A DNA stretch of 30,931 nucleotides, taken from positions 1-30,931 of the IMG/VR virus record IMGVR_UViG_3300020183_000323. One strand, written 5' to 3'. Every line of letters begins with the position of its first letter. Position 1 is the stretch's first letter. Position numbers and translations under genes: made by a program. A model generated the notes under the pieces. The model ran no database searches. It was not told the DNA's origin and saw only the letters and a list, made by a program, of their open reading frames with translations. This stretch comes from a virus. Positions 1 to 8,254 of the stretch are shown piece after piece.

Positions 1-10
1 CAAACTCAAC

Positions 11-36
11 CCTGAACAATCATAGCATTATTCAGG
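11..36 (-). terminator. Possible hairpin after the leftward head operon
   Basis: An inverted repeat CCTGAA/TTCAGG extends inward, after one C-A mismatch, by AAT/ATT, leaving the 6-base loop CATAGC. It starts 8 bases beyond the stop codon of the 82-aa gene on the leftward strand. No T-run follows on either strand, so a classical intrinsic terminator is not supported. It may be an RNA end or processing structure, or chance. Confidence 0.25.
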
Positions 37-44
37 TTTGGTCA

Positions 45-293
45 TCAATTATCCCAGATTGCCTCTTTCTGTTTCTGTTGCATTGCCGCAAATTTTTTGC
101 GCCATTCAACGATGTTGTCTGAATCGATTCGGACTGGAGCCTCACCCTCTTCGGGGATCATCCGACCTAGCATCGCTAGTTGGTTGCCACTCAAGAGGTT
201 TACATCTTCTACTTCAAATAATAGGTCACCGAGGGGTCCGAAAATCTGCATCTCCCCTTCAGAGTTCACAAAAATACGTTCCATATCATTCAC
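45..293 (-). CDS. 82-aa hypothetical acidic protein, last gene of leftward head operon
   Basis: I do not recognise a family. The protein is small, acidic and Met/Gln-rich near its C-terminus (KKFAAMQQKQKEAIWDN), with no signal peptide or membrane segment. The first codon is GTG at 293, but an ATG three codons in (position 284) sits a short distance after GGGTGA and may be the true start. Either start puts it right at the stop codon of the giant gene: the GTG start overlaps that gene by 8 bases and the ATG start follows the stop by one base. Such coupling suggests translational linkage and co-expression with the head genes. A small head or chaperone-like protein is possible from position, but nothing in the sequence proves it. 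Confidence 0.7.
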   Translation of the reverse strand: MNDMERIFVNSEGEMQIFGPLGDLLFEVEDVNLLSGNQLAMLGRMIPEEGEAPVRIDSDNIVEWRKKFAAMQQKQKEAIWDN

Positions 294-3200
294 CCATCAT
301 TGAATAAACCGTGGATTCGGCAAGTTTTAGGCGTTTTGCGATTTCGGATACCGAAAGCCCACTGGCCTTGAGCGCCGATATTCTTGCTTTAACGCTTGAC
401 TCACGCATTCTCCTGGTCAATCTAGTACCTGGGACATCTCTACTTTCCCCACTCATTGCTCCGGTCAGAGAGCCGCCGCGGCCTTTTGCGGTTTCGATTC
501 GTTTCAACTCTTCGTCGATCATGGATATGAAGTTGTTTTTGAAGTCGGGCTTACCCAGTTTCGGGTCGTTCTTTGGATGGTCGAAAATTGGAACGTGGCC
601 GCCCTGCTCTACCGATATTTTGTTGTATTTCAAATACGCCTCATATGGAGTTGTTTTGTCGTCAATTTTCAGATCGTCCGCCGTGATGTCTTTCCAGTCA
701 CCAGCTGAAATTTTCCTAGAAACCCACTTCTTTGTCATCGCAGTATTGAACGGCTCAACTTCGTCGAGGTCCATTGCTGGGTGATTGATGACCACATCGA
801 TGCCGTGTTCCTTCTTTATAGATTCGCGTTTTCGTGCGGCTGCAATCAAATTCGTAAAACTTGCCCATGGATTGACTCCGACCGCATTCATGAAACTGTC
901 GGGCATTTCAGCTCCACGCAAACCTCGCGCATCTGAAACTATGGATTCCACGTCCGATAGGTCAAAACCACCTAATGTCAGTGATTCCGCGTATCTGGCT
1001 TGTATGACAGATGATGCACTGGCAAGCGTGTCTTTTCTTCCTGTTTTTGCTTCAAACAAAATCGCCATCGGATCAAAGAATGTGGATGCTAGGCGACCGT
1101 TTTCCGAAAGTGTCGAAAGTCGTGCACTTGGTGCAATGACGTCGGCGCCGCTCGTACTTACGTCGCTGACCGAATCACCTTTCACCGTAAGGGTTCGTGT
1201 GGAAGTTTCCGGACGGAGAACAATCAAGTTTCTGCCGTACTGAGCGTCTGCCTTCGAGTTTTTTCTCCTGCTGCTACTGAACGCCGCCTGTCTTCCCATT
1301 TTCCCGGCGGCTGGAACACGGTGTTGAATTTCGATGTCGTCCCCATAAATGTTTTTTAGTTGGTTTTCGCGGACTTCACCGAATGTCTTTTGCAGCGCCA
1401 TTCCGGACGATGGTCTGATTGCTGTCGTTTTTTCGTCGGTAGCGCCGGCTGGAATGCTGAACAGCATAGATTCTGCCGAGCGTCTAATTTTTGGAACATC
1501 GAAGCCACTGTTGGCAAAACTGTTCCCGTCTTGCGTTTTTCTGCCTTGGTGTACGGTTTGGTATCTGCCAGTATCTAGTAGGCCGTTCACGTCGTTCATC
1601 AACACAGTCGTTCTGTTGTCAAACGGGCTTTCAAATTTTTCTATTGCATCGTCAATTGCGGCATTCCATTGTTCTGGCGTCATTTCTTTAACTTCTTTTA
1701 TGAAGTCATCTATTTGCGCTACGAGTTTTGTATCGCCTCTTCCACGAGCTATTTCTTGAGCAACCTGCAGCCGCATGCCGAAGCTGTTGTCTTCTTCGGG
1801 TGAGTACATTTCCCTAAATATGTCAAGGTCGGTTTTGGTTTTGTCGGTGGCCAATTTCCGTGCATACGCTTTGTAATCACCGGATAATTGTGTCTTTCCC
1901 TGTAAATCGCTTGCGATTCTTGCTGCTGTTTGTTTGCGTCTGTCATCGACCGCTTCACGAATTATGCGAGGCATAATTTCTCGTTCTTGTCGTTCAATGT
2001 CCACGCCAAGGTCTTTTGAGCGAGCAAGAATATCGGCGGTATTTTGACTGCTCATTGCGCCGGTAAGTCCAGAGACCGGCGGTTGATTGCGCCGGTAATT
2101 CAAAACTGATTCCGGGTTGACCTCGCGGCCCTCGTTGTGCATTTTTATCGCCCTTGCAACAAGGGCATTAGCGGCAAACTCAACGTTTTGGCGATCTTCC
2201 AAATTGTTCTTCGCCGAAAACCCGAACAACGGCTTGTTTTTACCGATCAACTGGAGTTCGTCATTAGGACCCAAACCGCTGGTAACAGTTGCATCATCGC
2301 CAATAATCAAATACCCCGCCCCTCGCAGATTCTGTTCCCACCGATTGAGCATCTCGCGATCCTTGACGTCTCTGAACCGGGTGTATCCCAGGCCCTGTTC
2401 ATTTGCCTCGCGTTCAGTAAGCGGCGTCGCAATATCCTTTGGTACGGCCTTGTGAGCGTTTCTTCCGTAGTACCCCTGCGTGCCCAGGCCTCTTGATGCG
2501 GGGTATGCACTCAAAAACCCCATGGTTGGACTTTCGTCAAGTCTGGCGAAAAGCCTTTCATAACTATCCACGACCCCTTGTTCCTCGGGAATGTATTTTT
2601 CAACGCTGTCGATGATTCTTTGGTAGCCGTCTTCGTTTGCTTTTATCCAGTCATGATTGAGGTCATATTCGACACCTTCCTTAAAAGACTGCCGATCGGA
2701 TCTGCCGTTGAGTCCGAATTTTTCGTTTAGGAGTTGCGCCTCGTATTGTGTTTTGGGGGTGATTTTTCTTTTTGGGTCTCGCATTGCTTCAACTATTCGC
2801 TGTCTGGATGCGAGTCTGTCAAGTGCGTCTTCACGTTGACGGCGTACACGGCTCAGTGTCATTTGATTTAGGGCCCCCGTATTTCCGGACGCGCCCGCAT
2901 TTTCCGCCCCTCCACCATCGGTCTTATCGGGGTCAAGTACGCCACCGTCCAAAGACGGTGCACCGACGTGGATTGCGGCACGCAATCCGTTGCCGACGGC
3001 AAAATCTTCGTCGGTCAGGTTTCGTCCTTCCTCAATCAGCGTTTTCAATTCGTCTTCCGGGATGTCTTCTAAACGAACTATCCCCTGCTCTTTTTGTGTT
3101 CTGGCCTGATCCGAAAGAAACTTTTGCAGTACGAGTTCTTTTCGGGATTGCTTAATTTTGTTCAGAATTTCGACTTCGATGTTTGTTTTCTCTTCTGCTT

Positions 3201-6200
3201 CAATTTCTGCCAGCTCAGCTTTGGTTAGGTTTCTTGGTTTACCGCCATCGAACACGTCCAGATTGCCGAGGTCAACATCATCCTTTATGCTCATGGTTAC
3301 GCCGAAATCGGCGCCCAACCAATCTCCTGTTTGCTTGTAGTGATCGTAGGCTTTTTGCAATTTTTCGACCCGAGCTTCGCTTTCGGCCACCCGCGATGTT
3401 TGTTTTTGGGCATTGTTTTCCGCGACCGCGGAGTAGTGCATTGCCCCAGTGAGACCGTCATAAGATTTTTTGGGCGACCGATCGGTGCGCTCAGGTGCGA
3501 GAGAAAGGTTTACTATTGCGTTTCCTGGGTGGTATTTTCCGTCTTTATCGTTCCATTCGAACGGATGTAGGCCGATTGAGGGTTCTTCGTCTGGAACGAT
3601 TTCGAACTCTTCAATTCGCCCGCCGGAAAGTTTGAACGCACGGTCAAAGGACTCCCCGCGGGCGCGTAGATTTTTGAAGGTTGATTTATTTACCAATGAA
3701 TCGTCGTATTTCAAGCCGACAAGTTTTCCGTCCGGCGAAAGCCCTACACCACGATCAAAACTCAGCTTGAGCGCCTGAAGGTCTTCTGTTGAAACAAATA
3801 CCGTATTATCAAAGGACGAAACCACCGCAGATTCTTCAATCGTCGATCCGGATGTGGGCTTAACTCTTTGCACACGGCCGTCAACATTGACGGAATACTG
3901 CGAGCCTTGAGATGTTTCGAATTGTGCGTATCGCTGTATGGGCTTTCTGTCGGAACGTGACATCGCCCCAGTAAGGCCGCCCGACTTCGCCTTTTCAATT
4001 TCTGCCCCCGTAGCAAACATCACCCTGGCTTCTCCGGTGTACGGACGAACACGTATCCATGACAAGTCTGGCATCTGCTCTAACTGTTCTTCTGTGACGT
4101 TCGTGTCAAAATCTATTGTGTTCGCAGGTATGTATTTTAAGTTGCGGGCGCGCGAGATTTTGTTGAAGCCGTAAAGCTCTTCAGGCGTGAGATCGGGTTT
4201 GCTCGCGGGGTCGGGAAACTCGATATTGTCCAAAAGTTCTTTTCGCAATTCGATGAGTTCGGCTTTTGCGTCTGCCGACATGCCGACAACATTGTCGCGA
4301 GACGGCAATCCCGCAATTAGATTTGCCATGGCGCCAGCGGCCTGTTTCTGACGAACCGTGCTAGGTCCAGGTGTATCAAAACCAAAATCTTTGTCCATAT
4401 TCAATAAAGCAAACCCCTCGGCAACTCTTTCTGTTCTCAGCGATTTTGCGTATTTTGATGTATCGGCAAGGATTCCCTTTTCGTCAAGAACCCCTGCGGC
4501 CTCGCCAAAAACCCCCTGATTTACGTCCCACCCCAACGCCTCGCTGAGTATTTCGCTCATGCGCGCAGTAATTCTGTTTACTCTTCTTTCCTGACCCTGC
4601 TTTGGTCGCGAGACACCGCCCGTCCTGTATGTATCCCCAGTAGTCATCCATTGCGCAGTGTGTCCAACATCCATAACCTGATAGTTCAAAGAGCTTCTCC
4701 CTGACGGGAGAAGGGTGTCGTGACCGGAAAAAGCAAATGCCCTAATCAGCGACCCCTCGTTCGCCGCTTCTCTTGGGTTGCCGTTGATCCCCAGTCCCCA
4801 ACCAACGAAGTGCGTGAAAAAACCTTTTTCACTATTGTTCATATCGTCAATCTTGTATGTAAGCGATTTCCCGGTGGCGAGCGCATACATTGTTCCGGCG
4901 GCCGAGTCACCTAGTTCTGGTCCGGCGGTTCTTATTTGGTCAACGACGGGCGGAGAGTTGATTCCGGTTTTTAGACCGTAACCCTCCAATTGTGAGACTA
5001 GGTCAAGGTTGTGTCCCCCCTCGTGAAAAACTGTTGAACTTAGCGTGAGGCGCGTAAAGCGTGTGAACGATCCAACGGTTGAACCGTACGGCCGTGAAAA
5101 GTCTGGACTTTCTACATCTTCTACGAGGTCGTCAGGTAGTCCAATTTTTTGGTTGGGCACCAACCTTCCGCTCACTATTGATAGACCCGCAGACCCGGAA
5201 CGGGAGTCGTTGGTGGAAAAAGACAGGATCATGCCCTTTAGTTGTGGAAATCTGTCTGTGAGTCTCTTCATGTTCGTAAGCGTGGTAAGAATCTGCGTCT
5301 GAGCTTGATTCTTTTTTTCCGATACAAAAGTTTCGACGTCCCCAGACGTCAATTGATCCAAACGTTTGACCAGTATCTCCCTTTCACGTTTCCTTCTTCT
5401 GAGTTTGTCTTGCATTAGTTTTTCGGTTTCATCAAGAGTCATTCCATGGAACGAAAGCCCATTTGCTTCGTCAAGTAAATCCGTGTTTTTGGGGTCGTTA
5501 CGAAGCTTGTCCTGAACAGCTCGTATTTTGGTCAATTTTTCTTGATATCGCTGAAGCTTCGATTCGGCTTCGGTCATTTTGCTTTCCAGATCTTGCATCC
5601 ATTCCCGAACATATTTATCTCTGTCCGGACCACTACGCAGATACGCGTACTTCTTATTTATTCCATCCATGAGTTGCGAACCACTGGCTCGCCTAATCAT
5701 GGCCGTATTGTCCACATACCCCGTTTGACTCATTGAATCAATAAGACCAACACCTGCTGCTTCGGCGAGTTTTTCGAGTACGCCAGGTTGCTCTATAAAA
5801 GTTTGTCCGTCTGGCAATCGACCCAACTCGTCCATTATGTTGTCGCCAAATCCGGCTGCCGCCACAAGATTGGCCGCATCCGTATCAAGCACGCGAATCG
5901 CCTTGTTCGTGTCAAGCTCAATAGTCATTGCGCCAGGGTTCGCGTCTTCTCGCCCGGGCCGATCGTACATTCGCTTTCCTCGTGTACTAATTGCTCCGGT
6001 AAGCGCAGAACCATCTGGGGTTCTTCCGGTGACCTTACGCGGACTAAGTGCTCCGGTGAGACTCGGTCCCATCGGACCAGAGATTCCCGAACCCGTGCTC
6101 GAACGTCGCGACCTCGATGGAAGAAGTCTGGAGAGACCTGAACCTCTCGGACTTGGACTTGGAACCGGCGTTCCGGTCGGAGTCACCGGCCCTCCGGTTA

Positions 6201-8193
6201 TGGTGCTTACCCCAAATTCGTTATTTCGTTCATGCCAAACATCTGGCATCACTGTGCCAGTAAATTTGGTGCTTGTTGGTGGGTGATTGAAAATTCTATT
6301 CATTGCCGCATATACGTTGTCGGTGATCTCAGTTTCTGTTTCCGGGGTTGGAAACAGGCTCGGGTTGGTTGCCTGAAACGCGGCGTGCTCCCTGGCGAAA
6401 CTTTGTACAGCTTGAGGACCAAAATGTCTTATCGCCGCGTACGCTTCCGCTCGAGTTTCAATCAGGTTTGACTGGCCGTATCGTGCGCCGATCATGCGCT
6501 GCAGTAGTTTGAAATCTTCGTCGGTGCCCCCAACGTCATCGGTCATTGTGCTGTAAAGCTCCCGGTAAAGCTCCTCGACAGCTTCTTTCATGTCTTTTGT
6601 CGTGCGCCTTACACGCTGTCCGGTCGGGAGTGTTTCGTACCGATTGCCGGATTGGAAACTTTCGATTCGTGCGATCATTGCCTGAATTCGCGCAAGACGC
6701 GGGTCCCCTAATGGGTTAGTCATGTTTCTAAGGTCAATTTGCCATTCGCCGTTTTTACCCTTCGTAAGCGCGTCCGGCGAAAAACCCAGGTTTTCCATTG
6801 CCTGCCCGAAGTGGTTGATGTGCCCAAACTCGTGAGTCCCCGTATACAAACCCTGGGAACGCATATTGAATTGCGATCCGTGCGCAGTATGGTTTTTGTC
6901 GTTGCCGTCACCTTTGGCCAGGTAGTAGGCGGCAACCGGGTTGAATCGCACCGACAAGTGAAATCCGCTTTGGCTGATCGGTGCATTTGGGTCGTATACC
7001 GTTTGACCTTTTTTGTTTACGCTTGAAGCTGTTCCGCGAAGATCCATTTCCCAGCCGTTGCCGGGATCGTTCGTTCCAACTACCAGTTTGGTAATCCACT
7101 TGGCTTTTTCTGGATTTTGTTTGAGCTCCATGAAAAAACTCTGAAAATAAGAGTCGAGGTAATCTTCCATTTGGACTCTTTGGAGTGTTGTCAGCGGAGC
7201 GTTTTTCAGCGCATTGTCCCAAAATTGTGCAGCCTCCGCCGGGTCGACATTGGGCATCAGCTCCTGCACTGCGGCCAAAAAATACGCCCTGCCTGCAGCG
7301 TTTTGTTTGAAATGCCGTACTGGCTGCCCACTGGGAAGCGTGAATAGTCCGTTCTTAAAATCTTGTGAGGTGGAAAAAGCTTGGTTTATCATCGAGCGTC
7401 CACGCTCAAGATTTTCTCTTGCGCCGACTAAAGCCTCGCCGCCATATCCCGTTGGGTAATCTCTGGCGCCCGGGGACATCGCCCCGATGAGTCCGCTGGT
7501 CGCAGCTCGACGAGCCAATCGTGCACCGGACGAAATAGCGCCTTTCGGTTTCATGGGCACAGGAATGAAGCAGTTTGAACCTGTTATGTCCGTGAATTGG
7601 TTGGCGTTCGGCGTACCGGGCGGGCAACGGAGTTTGTTCTTGTCGTCAACCCACAGTCCCCGTGCTTTGGCAACCATGGACAGAAGTGAGTAAATACTGT
7701 CTTTTATTTTCGGGCCAAGAGACTTTTGACCGAACCCGTCAAGGAGCGCTTGGTCCATATTGTTTATCGGACCAAAGCGTGGTCTTTTCTTTTTGTCGGG
7801 TTTCCGATTCAGCAACTTGCCTTCGCCGATGTCGTCGCAAAGATTGAAATGAAACCCAGGCGGCACGAGAGGGAGTGGATCGCCCGGCGCCCAATTCTCC
7901 AGCCACTGCGTGTACGGCTTCATGCTCGAGTTGCTAACCGTCGCAGCTTCGGCGTTTCGTTTCTTGGTTTTGTCGTCGAGCTGTTTGAAGAACATTTCGC
8001 CGAACGGTTTCAGCGGCTTTACCGTTCTGCTCAGTCGGTCGCCCATTTTGTCAACAGGCTTGTTCGACTTGGTTCGTGTCTCGGGGTTGCGCTTGGGAAC
8101 GTGCGTGTACGAAATGTGGCGGCCGATTGACGGGCAACACTCAAATGGTTCTACGTTTTCCATACGGCTATCTATACCGACCTCTATCCTCAA
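286..8193 (-). CDS. Giant 2635-aa polyprotein-like head-operon protein with LTGAMS spacers, two HExxH modules and a C-terminal HTH
   Basis: One uninterrupted frame occupies a quarter of the window. The motif [LI][TI]GA[MLI]S recurs at residues ending 240, 717, 736, 1412, 1586 (His instead of Ser), 2048 and 2581. Looser forms lie near 708 (ISGPM), 756 (NPGAM) and 1775 (NTGAL). Between these spacers lie unlike modules. Residues 1-235 form a basic N-terminal region with a Cys pair at C190/C208. Residues 240-700 hold HEFGH at 454-458 with a downstream RAEAY (E583), a metallopeptidase-like pattern. Residues 660-760 are a Pro/Ser/Arg-rich linker. Residues 757-1407 contain a coiled coil and then HEGGH at 1057-1061 with VAEGF (E1259). 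Several unrecognised modules follow. Residues 2601-2635 are a helix-turn-helix (GLSVSEIAKRLKLAESTVY). The frame begins at TTG 8193; ATG 8163 gives 2625 aa, and neither has a well-spaced Shine-Dalgarno. From position it is a head-operon product; cleavage into several proteins is my inference. Confidence 0.85.
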   Translation of the reverse strand: MRIEVGIDSRMENVEPFECCPSIGRHISYTHVPKRNPETRTKSNKPVDKMGDRLSRTVKPLKPFGEMFFKQLDDKTKKRNAEAATVSNSSMKPYTQWLENWAPGDPLPLVPPGFHFNLCDDIGEGKLLNRKPDKKKRPRFGPINNMDQALLDGFGQKSLGPKIKDSIYSLLSMVAKARGLWVDDKNKLRCPPGTPNANQFTDITGSNCFIPVPMKPKGAISSGARLARRAATSGLIGAMSPGARDYPTGYGGEALVGARENLERGRSMINQAFSTSQDFKNGLFTLPSGQPVRHFKQNAAGRAYFLAAVQELMPNVDPAEAAQFWDNALKNAPLTTLQRVQMEDYLDSYFQSFFMELKQNPEKAKWITKLVVGTNDPGNGWEMDLRGTASSVNKKGQTVYDPNAPISQSGFHLSVRFNPVAAYYLAKGDGNDKNHTAHGSQFNMRSQGLYTGTHEFGHINHFGQAMENLGFSPDALTKGKNGEWQIDLRNMTNPLGDPRLARIQAMIARIESFQSGNRYETLPTGQRVRRTTKDMKEAVEELYRELYSTMTDDVGGTDEDFKLLQRMIGARYGQSNLIETRAEAYAAIRHFGPQAVQSFAREHAAFQATNPSLFPTPETETEITDNVYAAMNRIFNHPPTSTKFTGTVMPDVWHERNNEFGVSTITGGPVTPTGTPVPSPSPRGSGLSRLLPSRSRRSSTGSGISGPMGPSLTGALSPRKVTGRTPDGSALTGAISTRGKRMYDRPGREDANPGAMTIELDTNKAIRVLDTDAANLVAAAGFGDNIMDELGRLPDGQTFIEQPGVLEKLAEAAGVGLIDSMSQTGYVDNTAMIRRASGSQLMDGINKKYAYLRSGPDRDKYVREWMQDLESKMTEAESKLQRYQEKLTKIRAVQDKLRNDPKNTDLLDEANGLSFHGMTLDETEKLMQDKLRRRKREREILVKRLDQLTSGDVETFVSEKKNQAQTQILTTLTNMKRLTDRFPQLKGMILSFSTNDSRSGSAGLSIVSGRLVPNQKIGLPDDLVEDVESPDFSRPYGSTVGSFTRFTRLTLSSTVFHEGGHNLDLVSQLEGYGLKTGINSPPVVDQIRTAGPELGDSAAGTMYALATGKSLTYKIDDMNNSEKGFFTHFVGWGLGINGNPREAANEGSLIRAFAFSGHDTLLPSGRSSLNYQVMDVGHTAQWMTTGDTYRTGGVSRPKQGQERRVNRITARMSEILSEALGWDVNQGVFGEAAGVLDEKGILADTSKYAKSLRTERVAEGFALLNMDKDFGFDTPGPSTVRQKQAAGAMANLIAGLPSRDNVVGMSADAKAELIELRKELLDNIEFPDPASKPDLTPEELYGFNKISRARNLKYIPANTIDFDTNVTEEQLEQMPDLSWIRVRPYTGEARVMFATGAEIEKAKSGGLTGAMSRSDRKPIQRYAQFETSQGSQYSVNVDGRVQRVKPTSGSTIEESAVVSSFDNTVFVSTEDLQALKLSFDRGVGLSPDGKLVGLKYDDSLVNKSTFKNLRARGESFDRAFKLSGGRIEEFEIVPDEEPSIGLHPFEWNDKDGKYHPGNAIVNLSLAPERTDRSPKKSYDGLTGAMHYSAVAENNAQKQTSRVAESEARVEKLQKAYDHYKQTGDWLGADFGVTMSIKDDVDLGNLDVFDGGKPRNLTKAELAEIEAEEKTNIEVEILNKIKQSRKELVLQKFLSDQARTQKEQGIVRLEDIPEDELKTLIEEGRNLTDEDFAVGNGLRAAIHVGAPSLDGGVLDPDKTDGGGAENAGASGNTGALNQMTLSRVRRQREDALDRLASRQRIVEAMRDPKRKITPKTQYEAQLLNEKFGLNGRSDRQSFKEGVEYDLNHDWIKANEDGYQRIIDSVEKYIPEEQGVVDSYERLFARLDESPTMGFLSAYPASRGLGTQGYYGRNAHKAVPKDIATPLTEREANEQGLGYTRFRDVKDREMLNRWEQNLRGAGYLIIGDDATVTSGLGPNDELQLIGKNKPLFGFSAKNNLEDRQNVEFAANALVARAIKMHNEGREVNPESVLNYRRNQPPVSGLTGAMSSQNTADILARSKDLGVDIERQEREIMPRIIREAVDDRRKQTAARIASDLQGKTQLSGDYKAYARKLATDKTKTDLDIFREMYSPEEDNSFGMRLQVAQEIARGRGDTKLVAQIDDFIKEVKEMTPEQWNAAIDDAIEKFESPFDNRTTVLMNDVNGLLDTGRYQTVHQGRKTQDGNSFANSGFDVPKIRRSAESMLFSIPAGATDEKTTAIRPSSGMALQKTFGEVRENQLKNIYGDDIEIQHRVPAAGKMGRQAAFSSSRRKNSKADAQYGRNLIVLRPETSTRTLTVKGDSVSDVSTSGADVIAPSARLSTLSENGRLASTFFDPMAILFEAKTGRKDTLASASSVIQARYAESLTLGGFDLSDVESIVSDARGLRGAEMPDSFMNAVGVNPWASFTNLIAAARKRESIKKEHGIDVVINHPAMDLDEVEPFNTAMTKKWVSRKISAGDWKDITADDLKIDDKTTPYEAYLKYNKISVEQGGHVPIFDHPKNDPKLGKPDFKNNFISMIDEELKRIETAKGRGGSLTGAMSGESRDVPGTRLTRRMRESSVKARISALKASGLSVSEIAKRLKLAESTVYSMMGE
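451..7491 (-). repeat. Dispersed LTGAMS peptide-motif repeats within the giant gene
   Basis: The Met-type codon closing each core lies at 7477-7479 (LIGAMS), 6046-6048 (LTGALS), 5989-5991 (LTGAIS), 3961-3963 (LTGAMS), 3439-3441 (LTGAMH), 2053-2055 (LTGAMS) and 454-456 (LTGAMS). The looser forms end at 6070-6072 (ISGPM), 5926-5928 (NPGAM) and about 2869-2871 (NTGAL). Most copies follow a Gly/Ser and sit in Gly/Ser/Arg/Pro-rich, probably disordered linkers. Codons vary between copies (for example GGA or GGC for Gly, GCA or GCC for Ala). Conservation is therefore at the peptide level, not a DNA repeat. Confidence 0.85.
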
Positions 8194-8254
8194 TCATCCC
8201 ATACTGGCGGTTCAAAGAATCGATATGGGATGCGGTGAAGCCGCACCGCGTGGA

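Noticed and set aside
5837-6286. A 149-aa rightward frame inside the giant gene
   Set aside because: It is antisense to a continuous 2635-aa frame that carries recognisable motifs; its composition mirrors that of the low-complexity linker region.
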